The notes: generated from the sequence alone by a model not told the origin. DNA of 64,000 nucleotides from Hyphomonas sp. (GCF_016125515.1 NZ_WGLO01000001.1:124001-188000), one strand, 5' to 3'. Counted from the stretch's first letter, positions 44,492-54,598 are shown. Made by a program: numbers and translations.

Positions 44492-45718
44492 TCAGTCGTC
44501 CAGACCGTCGACGTCCGATGTGTCCGGTACATTGTCGGACACGTCGTGGGATTTCGGCCGGTCGGCAGTCTTCAGGAGGCCCAGCTCCTTCTGGCGCTGC
44601 TCGGCGCGGCGTTTCATGCTGCCCGGATCGTCCACCTGCACCTGGTGCGGGTAGGGGATCGAGATACCGACCTTGTCGAAGGTCTGTTTGACATTCTTGT
44701 TGAGATCGGCGCGGACCTGGACGAAATCCGAGGTCGGCACCCAGGCGCGCAGGCGCAGCTGCACGCTGGACTCGGCGAGCGCATGCACGCCCACCCAGGT
44801 GGTATCCTTCATCAGCACCAGCGGATGGTCGTTGGCGACATCCTGCACCACCGTGAGCGCCTGATCGATATCGTCATTGTACGAAATGTCGAAGAACATA
44901 TCGAGGCGCCGGCGCGTTTCTGCGGTGAAGTTGATCAGCGGATCGCCCCAAACCTTGTCATTGGTGATCGACACGATCTTGTTGTCGATCTGGCGCAGCG
45001 AGGTGGTGAAAGGGGTGATGTTTGTGATCGTTCCTTCAAGGCCAGCGACGCCGACATAGTCCCCGATGCGGAACGGCCGAAAGATGGCGAGCATCACACC
45101 GGCAGCAACCGATTTCAGCGTGTCCTGCAGTGCGAGGCCGATGGCGAGGCCGGCAGCACCGAGCACGGCGGCCAGCGAGGCGGCGGGAAAGCCGAGCTGG
45201 CTGAGCGCGAAGACGATGGCGATGGCGAAGATGATGTACTTCACCAGCGAGGCTGAGAAGGCGATCAGCGTGTCGTCCGCGCCGGAATGAGCGTGGGCCT
45301 TGGCGCCGAACTTGCGCAGCGAACTTGCGATCGAGTTGGCGGCGACGACCGCCACCACCAACACCGCCGTCGCGCCGAACACGCCGGGGCCGTATTTGTC
45401 GATCAGGGCGCGCCAGTCATAGCCGGCGAGGCCCAGCGGCAGGGGCAGAAGGATGAACGCAGCCAGGAACCGGCTGGCGGAAGCCGCGAGGTCCCAGGAA
45501 GAGTTCTCGAAATCTTCCTTGTTCTTCGTCAGGCGCCGACCCACGAAGAGGACCGCCTGCTTCACAACCGAAGACACGGCAAGGATCAGCACGATCGCGG
45601 CGAGGACAAGGCCCCATTTGACAGTGCCGGGCCAGACCGCCGCGGCCCATTCAGGCCAGACGGACGTATCGATTGACAGGAGCATCTGCTCCGGTGACGG
45701 GATCGGGAATGGGGTCAT
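44492..45718 (-). CDS. MscS-family mechanosensitive channel
   Basis: A 408-residue small-conductance mechanosensitive channel that relieves osmotic downshock. Four or five membrane helices; the pore-lining helix reads AAVLGAAGLAIGLALQDTLK, with the Gly/Ala packing pattern of TM3, and is followed by AAGVMLAIFRPFRIGDYV, the start of the beta domain. The C-terminal tail is acidic and longer than in E. coli MscS (286 residues). Its start overlaps the upstream stop by four bases (45715-45718). Confidence 0.93.
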   Translation of the reverse strand: MTPFPIPSPEQMLLSIDTSVWPEWAAAVWPGTVKWGLVLAAIVLILAVSSVVKQAVLFVGRRLTKNKEDFENSSWDLAASASRFLAAFILLPLPLGLAGYDWRALIDKYGPGVFGATAVLVVAVVAANSIASSLRKFGAKAHAHSGADDTLIAFSASLVKYIIFAIAIVFALSQLGFPAASLAAVLGAAGLAIGLALQDTLKSVAAGVMLAIFRPFRIGDYVGVAGLEGTITNITPFTTSLRQIDNKIVSITNDKVWGDPLINFTAETRRRLDMFFDISYNDDIDQALTVVQDVANDHPLVLMKDTTWVGVHALAESSVQLRLRAWVPTSDFVQVRADLNKNVKQTFDKVGISIPYPHQVQVDDPGSMKRRAEQRQKELGLLKTADRPKSHDVSDNVPDTSDVDGLDD

Positions 45719-46473
45719 GCCCCTGTTTTAGAGCGCTTCGCGCCCCGCGTCACCCGCAGGAGCAGGATTGTCGCAGCTGCGACCGCCGCCATGAAGGCAA
45801 TCCAGTGCATTCCTGTGCGCAGCCAGTTGTTGAGCACGATGCCGGTGAGGCCCCATCCGAGGGCGGCGAAGAACCAGGGACTGCGGCTGATCCGGCTGGC
45901 GAAGACGTAGGCGGCGGCCGCAGCCACCGCGACGGCGCACCAGAACATGGGCCAGGGATAGTCGGTCGGGCCGAGCGCGGTGAAGGTGCGGATCGTGAGC
46001 GGCACGGAGATGGCGGTGGCGACCGAGATCCAGCCGGCGAGCAGGCCTGAGGCGATGTCGGCGACATGGAAGACCGGGCCAGTGAGTGTGCCTCTCAGGG
46101 CATCAAGGCGGGCTGCGGCGATCCAGGCACCGGCGAAGATCGGCGCGAGCAACACGAAGTTCAGCGGCTGCAGATCGATCAGCTGGGCGCTCAGCATCCA
46201 GACAATATTGCCGATACCGGCCCAGAACATGGGAACACCGATGCGGGCGTAATCTTCGAACGGCCGCAGGAGACCGGCAAGGCCGAAGCCTGCATAGGCG
46301 AGGAAGATGACGCCCCAGATGGAGAAGAAGGCTGGCAGAGGCTGTTCCGGCGCGTCAGTGCCGGCGGTTGAGGCGCCGATCGGCGTGCCGATCTGGAAGA
46401 CAGGCGCGAGTGCGCCGGACAATGGTTGCAGGATGCCAAGCAGAAGAATCAGCCAGGGCAGGGCGCGGGTCAT
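45715..46473 (-). CDS. TspO/MBR-like membrane protein
   Basis: A 252-residue protein with seven or so hydrophobic helices. LPAFFSIWGVIFLAYAGFG and PTDYPWPMFWCAVAVAAAAAY recall the tryptophan-rich TspO/MBR fold, but it is about 90 residues longer than TspO, which fits the extended tryptophan-rich sensory-protein-like family. Ligand and role unknown. It heads the unit with MscS and the small membrane protein. Confidence 0.7.
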   Translation of the reverse strand: MTRALPWLILLLGILQPLSGALAPVFQIGTPIGASTAGTDAPEQPLPAFFSIWGVIFLAYAGFGLAGLLRPFEDYARIGVPMFWAGIGNIVWMLSAQLIDLQPLNFVLLAPIFAGAWIAAARLDALRGTLTGPVFHVADIASGLLAGWISVATAISVPLTIRTFTALGPTDYPWPMFWCAVAVAAAAAYVFASRISRSPWFFAALGWGLTGIVLNNWLRTGMHWIAFMAAVAAATILLLRVTRGAKRSKTGA

Positions 46474-46492
46474 GCAGGGCGGGTCCTTGGGC

Positions 46493-47644
46493 CTATTTGC
46501 AGGCCTCCGGCTCGGCTTCGCACAGGGCGATCACGGAGTCGATCCAGCCGGTATAGCCCTGAAGGTTGGTATAACGGCCATTATAGTCTCCGGCGCAGAA
46601 CTGTCCGGTTGCGTGATTTTGTTCGACGACGGACAGAATGCCCACCACGGTCTTTGTGCCGTCCGCTTCGGTCACATAGAGTGGCCCGCCGGAATCGCCG
46701 ATGCACGGGCCTGCGCCGCCCTGGCTGGCGACGGTGATGGCCGCCGGGCCGACGGCGGTGATCTTGAGCGGCGTTTCGAGGAGGTCGCTCGACAGCTGGC
46801 CGCCGAAATGGGTGAGCCCCCAGCCCGCCATTTCGCCGGTGGCATAGTTGGCGGGGGCGAGTGGCCGCTGGGTCGCGCCGATGCGGGCGACCGGCACGTT
46901 GACGAAAGGCGCTGCCTGTTCGGCGCTGAGGCGCACGAGGGCGATGTCGTTGGCATAGGCATTGTCCGTGCCCTGATAACCGCCATGGCAGATCGTGCTT
47001 TCGGCCGTTGTGATCCGCGCCGCGGGGCTGCGCAGGCTGGCGGCGTCACCGATCAGGCGGATTTCATCATAGGGCTGGTCCACGCAATGCGCGGCGGTGA
47101 GGAACCAGTTGGCGCGCACCCGGACGGCGCTGCAATGCCCGCTGGAGACGAGGCCGTTTTCTTCGGTGCGGCGGGGTTCCAGCTTCACGATGCCGGGAAA
47201 AGCGGCGAGCGTGGCGGCCAGCGCGTTGACGGCCTCGGGGCCGGCCACCGGCTCTTCGAGTTCGGTTGCGCCTGCAACAGCCGCTACCGTGAGCGTCGGC
47301 GGTGCGTCGGCGGGTAGGGCGCAGCGGCTTGCGTTGTAGAGCGCAAGGTCGGTTGGCGCCGGCGCCGCGCTGGCGGTCTCGGCGGACGGGTCCTCGGCGG
47401 CGTTGGTCTCCGGCGCGGCCTCGTCGCGGTCGACGGTCGGCGTTTCGTTCTCGGCGGCGGGCTCGGCAGCGGTGGGCGCAGCGCTTGGTTCGGTGGTGGG
47501 AACGTCCGCTTCGGTCGCATCGGCTTCAATTGCTTCGCCCGGCTTCTCCGGCGCCCCGGGATCGACGCCGGGCAGGCGGACCTGATCACAGGCTGAGAGC
47601 AGTACGGCGAGACCGGTCACGGCCAGCAGGTGGGCGCGGTTCAT
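46493..47644 (-). CDS. Trypsin-like serine protease lipoprotein
   Basis: A 383-residue S1-family protease anchored as a lipoprotein (lipobox VLLSAC, Cys about residue 19). A low-complexity Glu/Pro/Ala/Thr linker (about 25-105) carries the domain away from the membrane. The triad is complete: His in LTAAHCVD (about 185), Asp in NDIALVRL (about 233), Ser in CIGDSGGPL (about 316). Several Cys suggest disulfides. The ATG at 47644 starts the signal peptide; the earlier frame opening adds 21 non-signal residues. Confidence 0.93.
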   Translation of the reverse strand: MNRAHLLAVTGLAVLLSACDQVRLPGVDPGAPEKPGEAIEADATEADVPTTEPSAAPTAAEPAAENETPTVDRDEAAPETNAAEDPSAETASAAPAPTDLALYNASRCALPADAPPTLTVAAVAGATELEEPVAGPEAVNALAATLAAFPGIVKLEPRRTEENGLVSSGHCSAVRVRANWFLTAAHCVDQPYDEIRLIGDAASLRSPAARITTAESTICHGGYQGTDNAYANDIALVRLSAEQAAPFVNVPVARIGATQRPLAPANYATGEMAGWGLTHFGGQLSSDLLETPLKITAVGPAAITVASQGGAGPCIGDSGGPLYVTEADGTKTVVGILSVVEQNHATGQFCAGDYNGRYTNLQGYTGWIDSVIALCEAEPEACK

Positions 47645-47802
47645 GGTGGGCTTCCCTTCTGAAAGTCGCTGCATTAACGCCGCCGCAAGGCGCCCGGTCA
47701 AGCGCACGCAGGTTAAGCACAGGTCATGTAACTGCCGCTGCAGGCTTGCCCCGGAAGGCCGCGTGCCTATTCTTCCGGTCAGACCTCCGGAGACCTGTCA
47801 CG

Positions 47803-49272
47803 ATGCGTTCACTTCGCGCGGCCGCCGCTGCCTTTGCCTTCAGCTTTCCCGTCCTCATAGCCTCCGCCCAGGAGGGCGGAACAACCGAGGCCTTGGAACA
47901 ATCGCTGGCCGCAGGCTGGAAGGCGACGTTCATCTGTTCGGGCACTTTCGTGGCGGGCCAGACGCTGCAGGAGATCGAGCGCAACGAACTGTCCGGCATC
48001 TATCCGGATTTCCAGCGCGACTATGATGCCCTGCCGCCGGCGGAGATCGATACGGCGCGCAAGCTTGTTTCGGTGACCTATTCGCCCGACATGCCGCCGC
48101 GTATCGCCGCTTACCGTCCGGGCTTCGGTTGCACCCAGCTGCCGACCGGGGCAGCCGAAGCAGCGCTCGGCTACCTGCCGCGCTTCACGTCCTGGCCGAC
48201 GCCGGCGGCGCAAGACCGGGGCAGCGCCATCGGTTCGGATGTGAAGTTGGAGCTGAAGATTGAGGAAGCCGAACGGCTCGACCCGCCGGTCTCCGCCGCC
48301 TTCGACGAGATCACCTATGGCAGCGGTACGCGCACGGCCTCCGTGCTGGTGGTGCGCGACGGGCAGGTGGTGGCGGAGCGGTATGATCGCGGCATCGACC
48401 ATGAAACGCCGGTGCGTACCTGGTCTGCCGCCAAGTCGCTGACGGCGACGATTATCGGCGTGGCGCGCCGCAAGGGCAAGATCGACATCGACTACCCGGC
48501 CGTGATCTCCGCCTGGAACAGCGGCGCCGATCCGCGCCGGGCCATCACGATTCGTAACCTTCTGCACATGGCCAGCGGCCTTGACAGCGGCGACAATGGT
48601 TCCCGCACGGATCGCCTGTATTTTGGCGGTGGCCGCGTGGTCGATCAGGCGGCGTCCAATGTGCTGGAAGCGCGCCCCGGCACGCGGTTCAAGTATGCCA
48701 ACAATGACACGCTGATCGCGATGCGGGCGCTGCGCGAGGCACTGAAGGATGACAACACGTTCCAGCGCTTCCCTTACCAGGAGCTCCTGCACAAGATCGG
48801 CGCGCAACATACGACGCTGGAGATCGACTGGAACGGAGACTTCATCTCGTCCAGCCAGGTCTGGGCGACGGCGCGCGACCTGGCCCGCATAGGCCAGCTC
48901 TACCTGCAGGACGGCGTATGGGGCGGTGAGCGTCTGCTGCCGGAAGACTGGGTACAGTTCGTCAGCACGCCGGCGCCGGCCCAACCTGCCGACGGGCGGG
49001 GCTATGGCGCTCAATTCTGGCTGATGAACCGCGTGCAGGGCGTTCCGGAAGATACGTTCTACGCCGCTGGCAATCGCGGCCAGTTTATCGTCATCATGCC
49101 GTCGCTGAATGCCGTGATCGTGCGTCAGGGCTTCGACGTGATCGGCGGCGCGAGTTTCGACATCCAGCGCTTCACCGCTGATGCGGCGACAGCGCTGATG
49201 GCGGCGGATGCGATGCGCGACGCCGAGCGCGCAGCAGCCGAAGCCGCCTCAGCCGCCGAACAGGCGCGCTGA
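47803..49272 (+). CDS. Exported serine hydrolase, class C beta-lactamase fold
   Basis: A 489-residue secreted enzyme: signal peptide MRSLRAAAAAFAFSFPVLIA to ASA. The catalytic domain has the SxxK motif WSAAKS (Ser208, Lys211) and the Tyr motif KYANND (Tyr298), with GYGAQFW and YAAGNRGQFIVI near the end, where the AAGNRGQF stretch replaces the KTG triad. This is the esterase/6-aminohexanoate-dimer-hydrolase-like group; it need not confer antibiotic resistance. An approximately 140-residue N-terminal extension has two Cys. A helical Ala/Glu tail ends the chain. Confidence 0.88.
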   Translation: MRSLRAAAAAFAFSFPVLIASAQEGGTTEALEQSLAAGWKATFICSGTFVAGQTLQEIERNELSGIYPDFQRDYDALPPAEIDTARKLVSVTYSPDMPPRIAAYRPGFGCTQLPTGAAEAALGYLPRFTSWPTPAAQDRGSAIGSDVKLELKIEEAERLDPPVSAAFDEITYGSGTRTASVLVVRDGQVVAERYDRGIDHETPVRTWSAAKSLTATIIGVARRKGKIDIDYPAVISAWNSGADPRRAITIRNLLHMASGLDSGDNGSRTDRLYFGGGRVVDQAASNVLEARPGTRFKYANNDTLIAMRALREALKDDNTFQRFPYQELLHKIGAQHTTLEIDWNGDFISSSQVWATARDLARIGQLYLQDGVWGGERLLPEDWVQFVSTPAPAQPADGRGYGAQFWLMNRVQGVPEDTFYAAGNRGQFIVIMPSLNAVIVRQGFDVIGGASFDIQRFTADAATALMAADAMRDAERAAAEAASAAEQAR

Positions 49273-49297
49273 CCCTCCGACCGGGCAGCCGCGAGGT

Positions 49298-51169
49298 CTA
49301 TTCCGCGTCAGGCGGCGTATGGGTGATCTTCACACCGAGCAATTCGACGATCTCTTCCGGGCTCGGAGATTCCTCCATGCCGGCGTCCGGTGTCATGCCG
49401 GTGAGATCGGCAAGCGTCAGCGGCTTGGCGGGCGCGGCTACGAACTCGATCGTGCCGCCATCGGTGATGAATTTCGCGAGGCTTGCGATCCACTTCGACG
49501 CCTGCGGGACTTCCGAAGTCATGGCGCCGCCGCCCAATAACAGCAGGCCCGAAGCGAAGCTGCGGACGTCGGCCGGGGTCGACTCCGCAAAGTTGCCCAT
49601 CATCGGTTCGTCATTGCCTTCCAGCTTGGCAACTTCGATCATCAGCGTGGCCAGAGCATTGAGGCCGCCGAGATCGGTCACCGAGTAGCGGGCACCGGCA
49701 AAGGCGAGCTTGCTGGTGATCAGTTCCTCGAAAGCGGCATCATCCGGCGTCAAGCCGTCTGCCTTGAAGGCCGGGACCAGATCAGTGTAGCTGGGCAGCA
49801 CGAAGTCGAGCCGGGTCAAGCCGCCGAAGATATTGTCGGTGACGCCCGAATTCTCCAGCGCGGTCGCGCCGGTTTCGCTGTCCCAGGTCAGCGAGAGTGT
49901 TCCGTCGCCGGACAATGTGCCAAGGCCGGAGCGTTCGAGGACTCCGATGATTTCTGCAATCGAGGGCTCGCCTTCCTTCGGCGTGGCATCGGGCTCAACC
50001 GATTGCGCGAATTTGAGGAATCCGACGAGGTCGAACGCGGCGTCCTCATGCGAGAAGACGATCCGCTCCGGGAGGAACCAGGAGAACTTGTCCATCTCGA
50101 AGTCCATCTTCGCGGCCCGGAAGACCGGCTGACCGCCGAAATCGAACTTCATGTCCGTGATCGAGGACGTGCCGATACTGATCAGGTCGCGCTCGGTGAT
50201 CGGCGGAAGCTCGCCTTTTTCGCCCCAGGCCAGGAGGTTGGCGAATTCGAAGCCGGACCAGGACGAAAACCCGTAGGAACCGGACATGTCGATCGTCCGG
50301 TATGTGGTGGGCAGGTCTTCGTCAGCTTCCGTGATCACCTCATCCGGAACGGGGATCGCGGCCGTGAAGTGCGTGCCGGTCGTGATCATCGCGGCGATGT
50401 TGCCTCGGTCATAGCCTTTCAGGATCTGCCGTGCGTAGGTCTGATCGACATGGCCTTCGAGACCCGCTTCTGTCATCTTCTGGCTGATCGCCGAATCGAT
50501 GAAGACCGAACTGTCGAGCGAGACGCTGCGGGCGATCGCTGAGATCAGCCGGATGGCTTCGATTACGCTGTCGCCGCCTTCGTTCGGCTGAAAGGTCCAG
50601 GGGTGAAGGGTCAGGCCTTCGAACACGATACGGCCGACGGTCATCGCGGAATCGGAGTAGACGACCGGCGCGGTGGCGTCGTCGGGGAGGGCCGCCTCGG
50701 TCATGTCTTGAACCGTGTTCATATAGTCGTCGAGGTCGAACTTGACGCCCGACATCTCGATCCGGTCAAACACGCGCAGGGTCTCGCCGAGCCGTTGGCC
50801 GCCGATCCGGTCTTCGATTGCGCCGATGTCGGCGTTCCACAGCAGCACTTCGTCGGCCGTCAGGACTGTATAAGGTTTCTCGCCCGTCAGATCGACGCGC
50901 ACATCGGCCAGACGCCAGGCGCCGCTCGCGGTGTCGGCGCCGGAGGCAGACCATGTGATGGCGACACCGTCACCGATGAGTGCCTTCAAGCCTTCGGCAT
51001 CAAACGCAGAAGAGGGCGCCTCGGGGCGGGCCAGAGCCTCAGCGAACATCGCTTCGGCAGTGGCCTCCGGGGTCAGCGGCTCCGTTTTGCCGGGGGTTTG
51101 CGTGGTGCACGCGGCCAGGGCGACGGCAGCCACAAAGGCAAGCGCGCGGAAATTCGGTCGTGTCAGCAT
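49298..51169 (-). CDS. Large lipoprotein of unknown function
   Basis: A 623-residue lipoprotein (lipobox VALAAC, Cys about residue 21). No catalytic motif is visible. The body is a series of similar-sized strands and amphipathic helices with repeated patterns of MSGVKFDLDDYM or MDFEMDKFSWFLP type, which reads like a long beta-sheet, lipid-groove or scaffold protein rather than an enzyme. I cannot name the family. It is acidic throughout. It stands between convergent and same-strand exported proteins. Confidence 0.72.
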   Translation of the reverse strand: MLTRPNFRALAFVAAVALAACTTQTPGKTEPLTPEATAEAMFAEALARPEAPSSAFDAEGLKALIGDGVAITWSASGADTASGAWRLADVRVDLTGEKPYTVLTADEVLLWNADIGAIEDRIGGQRLGETLRVFDRIEMSGVKFDLDDYMNTVQDMTEAALPDDATAPVVYSDSAMTVGRIVFEGLTLHPWTFQPNEGGDSVIEAIRLISAIARSVSLDSSVFIDSAISQKMTEAGLEGHVDQTYARQILKGYDRGNIAAMITTGTHFTAAIPVPDEVITEADEDLPTTYRTIDMSGSYGFSSWSGFEFANLLAWGEKGELPPITERDLISIGTSSITDMKFDFGGQPVFRAAKMDFEMDKFSWFLPERIVFSHEDAAFDLVGFLKFAQSVEPDATPKEGEPSIAEIIGVLERSGLGTLSGDGTLSLTWDSETGATALENSGVTDNIFGGLTRLDFVLPSYTDLVPAFKADGLTPDDAAFEELITSKLAFAGARYSVTDLGGLNALATLMIEVAKLEGNDEPMMGNFAESTPADVRSFASGLLLLGGGAMTSEVPQASKWIASLAKFITDGGTIEFVAAPAKPLTLADLTGMTPDAGMEESPSPEEIVELLGVKITHTPPDAE

Positions 51170-51271
51170 GGCAAGGTCCCCCGTCTGTCGTCACCGTTTA
51201 GGATGACAGGCCTGCGAAGTTCAAGCTTTGAATTGACGAATATGAACCGCGCCTGAGCGCGGCCGGCAGGT

Positions 51272-51955
51272 TCAGGGCGAACCGAAGCCTGATTTCTGAA
51301 GCGGTGTCAGGTTGGAAATCCGGCGGACTTCTTTCTGGTCCAGCGGCTGCATCATTGCCGATCCTTTGAGATCGAACGCGAGCGACTCGATATAGGTTCG
51401 CCCGTCCGGCAGGGGCTTGCAGGCGACCTTCATCGACAATTTGTCGATCTTCGCCACTGCCATCGGTTTGAACGCCTTCGGGGATTTCATCTCGTAGGCG
51501 AGGATCGCGCCGGTCGACTTGTCGATCGTCGCCGTGGCCTTGAGGAACTTGTAGGCGCTGGCCGATTGGGCATCGGCCTTGCCAGGCAGAGGCGTGAAAC
51601 TGTAGGTCGCGCTCACGGGCGTTTCGGAGACGCGTTTGGCGTCGGCCGGAATATTCTCGGCAAAGCTGCTGCACCAGATGTCGCCGGCCGTTTTCTTGAT
51701 CAGCATGTCGGCCTTCTTGGCCGAGTCACCCTTGAGCGTGGACACTTCGGGCGCGAACTTCACCACGCGCTGGCCGTTCGGCTGGCTCTGGTCGACCGTC
51801 ATCCGGAACTGGTTCTTGCCGTCATCCACGTCCACATCGAACGCATAGAGCGGACCCTCCTTCGAGACGGCCTTGGCTTTGGTCAGAACGGCATCCGCCG
51901 AGGCCGGCAGCGCGGCGGTCAGGGCGAGGAGGCTGGCGAGGAACAGGGTACGCAT
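51272..51955 (-). CDS. Secreted protein of unknown function
   Basis: A 227-residue exported protein: signal peptide MRTLFLASLLALTAALPASA, followed by a beta-rich domain with two Cys (IWCSSF, VACKPL) that may form a disulfide. The pattern of KVVKFAPEVS-like strands with a central TATIDKSTGAILAYEMKSPK resembles periplasmic DUF3108-like proteins, but not enough to assign. The ATG at 51955 begins the signal; the longer frame runs over the helicase promoter and is rejected. Confidence 0.7.
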   Translation of the reverse strand: MRTLFLASLLALTAALPASADAVLTKAKAVSKEGPLYAFDVDVDDGKNQFRMTVDQSQPNGQRVVKFAPEVSTLKGDSAKKADMLIKKTAGDIWCSSFAENIPADAKRVSETPVSATYSFTPLPGKADAQSASAYKFLKATATIDKSTGAILAYEMKSPKAFKPMAVAKIDKLSMKVACKPLPDGRTYIESLAFDLKGSAMMQPLDQKEVRRISNLTPLQKSGFGSP

Positions 51956-51985
51956 CTGGAAATCCGGGATAATCGAGGGCTGGGA

Positions 51986-52006
51986 TACACCTGTATTCGC
52001 GGTGTA
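51986..52006. promoter_or_regulatory. Inverted repeat between divergent genes
   Basis: TACACC, nine bases, GGTGTA: a perfect 6-bp inverted repeat in the 91-base region between the divergent secreted-protein gene and the helicase. A possible operator; it does not match the alphaproteobacterial LexA site (GTTC-N7-GTTC), so SOS control is not supported. Confidence 0.35.
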
Positions 52007-52046
52007 GGATAGGAAAGAGGCAGGCGCAGCGTCTTGCTGTAGTTTA

Positions 52047-54545
52047 ATGAAACCCATGGCCGACACCTCGCCGCCTGCCTTCCGCCTGCCGCCCGCCTTC
52101 GAGGCGTGGTTCGGCGCGCGGGGCTGGTCGCCCCGTCCGCACCAGCTGGCCCTCACCGAAACGACGCTTCGGGGCGAGAGTGCGCTGCTGATTGCGCCGA
52201 CGGGGGGCGGCAAGACCTTGGCCGGATTTCTGGGCAGTCTAGTCGAACTGTCTGAACGCGGCGCAACGAACTCCGGCGTTCCGGCCCTGCATACGCTCTA
52301 CATATCGCCGCTCAAGGCGCTGGCGGCGGACGTTCAACGCAATGTGATGACGCCGGTCAGCGAGCTCGGCCTGCCGATCCGGATCGAGACGCGCACCGGC
52401 GACACGCCAACGCATGTACGCCAGCGCCAGCGCAAGACGCCGCCGGACATACTGCTGACTACGCCTGAACAGCTGGCCCTGCTGATTGCGTCCGATCATG
52501 CGGCGTCCTTCTTTGCAGACCTTAAATGCGTGATCATTGACGAGATCCATGCATTGGCGCCGTCGAAGCGTGGCGACCTGCTTTCGCTCGGTCTGGCCAC
52601 GCTGGCTGAATGGGCGCCCGCCTGCCGGTTTGTGGGCCTCTCCGCCACGGTGCGCGAGCCGGGCGCACTCGCGCGGTGGCTTTCGCCAGATGCCCGTGTT
52701 CTGACGGCGGCCGGCGGCGTGAAAGCGGAGGTCGACATCCTCATCTCGCGCGAGCGGATCCCCTGGTCTGGCCATTCGGGACGCTTTGCCGTGCCCGAAG
52801 TGTACGAGGCGATCCAGCGGGCGAGGATGTCGCTTGTCTTCGTGAACACGCGCAGCCAGGCGGAGTTGTTGTTCCAGGAACTCTGGTCGGCAAACGAGGA
52901 CGGTCTGCCGATTGCGCTCCACCACGGCTCGCTCGCACGCGACCAGCGTCAGCGCGTGGAAGCAGCTATGGCAGCGGGTCAGCTGAAGGCCGTCGTCTGC
53001 ACCTCGACGCTCGATCTCGGCATTGACTGGGGCGAGGTGGACCTTGTCATCCAGATGGGCGCACCGAAAGGGGCCGCGCGCCTGATCCAGCGGATCGGCC
53101 GGGCCAACCACCGGATGGACGAAGCCAGCCGGGCCCTCCTTGTACCGACGAACCGATTCGAGGTGCTCGAATGCCGCGCGGCCGAAGCGGCAGTCGAGGC
53201 GGGAGAGATCGATGGGGAAGGGGTGCGAACCGGCGCGCTGGACATCCTCGCGCAGCATGTGATGGGCCGCGCCTGCGGCGAAGGGTTCCGGCTGGACGCG
53301 CTCTACGACGAAGTCCGCCGCGCCGCGACCTATACGAACCTCGACTGGGAAACCTACGAACGCATCGTCGATTTCGTGGCGACCGGCGGATATGCCCTGA
53401 AAACCTATGACCGGTTCCACCGCATCGTCCGGCGCAGCGACGGCGTCTGGGTGGCGCGCACGCCGCGCGACAAGCAGGCTCACCGGATGAATATCGGGGC
53501 CATTGTCGAGTCGCCGATGTTGTCGGTGCGGCTGGCAAGCTTTGCGGCCAAGGCCGCGATGCCCGAAAGCGGCGAACAACGCGCCCTGCGTGCCGGACGC
53601 AAGCTGGGTGAGATGGAGGAATATTTCCTCAGCCTGCTGACGCCGGGCGATACGTTCCTGTTTGCTGGCGAAATCCTGCGCCTTGTCGGCATTACCGGCA
53701 CCGACGCGCTGGTCATGCGGGCACAGTCCGATTCGCCCGCGATCCCGACCTACAATGGCGGCAAGTTTCCGTTGACGACCTTCCTTGCCGACCGTGTACG
53801 GAAGATGATCCACGACCCGGACCAGTGGCACGGCTTGCCGGACCCGGTTCGCGAATGGTTCGAAATCCAGGCGCTGAAGTCGGCCATTCCGCCGCCTGAC
53901 CATCTTCTCGTAGAAACCTTTCCCCGCGGCGACCGGCATTATTTAGTGTCCTATCCTTTCGAAGGGCGGCTGGCGCACCAGACGCTGGGCATGCTGGTCA
54001 CGCGGCGGCTGGAACGCATGGGCGCAAAACCCTCGGGCTTCGTGGCCAGCGAGTATGCCATGGCGGTCTGGGGCCTTGAGGACATGCGCGGCCTCGATAT
54101 GGACCAGGTCTTCCACCCGGACATGCTGGGCGACGATCTTGAGGAGTGGCTTGCCGAAAGCGCACTGATGAAGCGCACGTTCGGCCATTGCGCCATCCTG
54201 TCCGGCCTGATCCACAGGAACCTTCCGGGGTCGGAGAAAAATTCGCGGCAAGTGATGTTCTCGACCGACCTCGTCTACGACGTGTTGCGCAGTCACGAGC
54301 CGGACCACATCCTGCTGCAGGCCGCGCGCCAGGACGCTGCGACCGGGCTTCTCGACGTGCGCCGCCTGGCCGACATGCTGGTGCGCGTCGAGGGCCGGAT
54401 CGTGCACAAACCCTTGAGCCGGATCAGTCCCTTTGCTGTTCCAGTGATGCTGGAGGTCGGCCGCGAGCCCGTCTTCGGCGCCTCCGCGGTCGAGGCGGTG
54501 CTGCGCGAGGCGGAGGAAGACCTCGTGCGCGACGCGATGTCGTGA
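52047..54545 (+). CDS. Ligase-associated DEXH-box DNA helicase (Lhr-like)
   Basis: An 832-residue superfamily 2 helicase of the Lhr branch. Walker A is APTGGGKT (50-57), Walker B is IIDEIHAL (about 166), SAT is LSATVRE, and motif VI is QRIGRANHR. The C-terminal half carries the Lhr-type winged-helix and core domains. This subtype travels with an ATP-dependent DNA ligase, an exonuclease and the phosphoesterase PdeM; only the last follows here. An ATG three codons on (52056) is an alternative start; neither has a good ribosome-binding site. Confidence 0.93.
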   Translation: MKPMADTSPPAFRLPPAFEAWFGARGWSPRPHQLALTETTLRGESALLIAPTGGGKTLAGFLGSLVELSERGATNSGVPALHTLYISPLKALAADVQRNVMTPVSELGLPIRIETRTGDTPTHVRQRQRKTPPDILLTTPEQLALLIASDHAASFFADLKCVIIDEIHALAPSKRGDLLSLGLATLAEWAPACRFVGLSATVREPGALARWLSPDARVLTAAGGVKAEVDILISRERIPWSGHSGRFAVPEVYEAIQRARMSLVFVNTRSQAELLFQELWSANEDGLPIALHHGSLARDQRQRVEAAMAAGQLKAVVCTSTLDLGIDWGEVDLVIQMGAPKGAARLIQRIGRANHRMDEASRALLVPTNRFEVLECRAAEAAVEAGEIDGEGVRTGALDILAQHVMGRACGEGFRLDALYDEVRRAATYTNLDWETYERIVDFVATGGYALKTYDRFHRIVRRSDGVWVARTPRDKQAHRMNIGAIVESPMLSVRLASFAAKAAMPESGEQRALRAGRKLGEMEEYFLSLLTPGDTFLFAGEILRLVGITGTDALVMRAQSDSPAIPTYNGGKFPLTTFLADRVRKMIHDPDQWHGLPDPVREWFEIQALKSAIPPPDHLLVETFPRGDRHYLVSYPFEGRLAHQTLGMLVTRRLERMGAKPSGFVASEYAMAVWGLEDMRGLDMDQVFHPDMLGDDLEEWLAESALMKRTFGHCAILSGLIHRNLPGSEKNSRQVMFSTDLVYDVLRSHEPDHILLQAARQDAATGLLDVRRLADMLVRVEGRIVHKPLSRISPFAVPVMLEVGREPVFGASAVEAVLREAEEDLVRDAMS

Positions 54546-54598
54546 CCCCGCCGAAACCTGATTGACCCGCCCCGCGCATCGGGCCAGTTCTGGAGGGG

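Noticed and set aside
47796-47802. CTGTCAC just before the beta-lactamase-fold hydrolase gene
   Set aside because: Single half-site without an 11-bp partner and too close to the start codon.
51215-51245. GTTC-like sequences resembling an alphaproteobacterial SOS box
   Set aside because: The GTTC-N7-GTTC spacing is not met on either strand.
52239-53939. 566-codon open frame opposite the helicase
   Set aside because: Shadow of the helicase gene, rich in Arg/His/Gln, no motifs.
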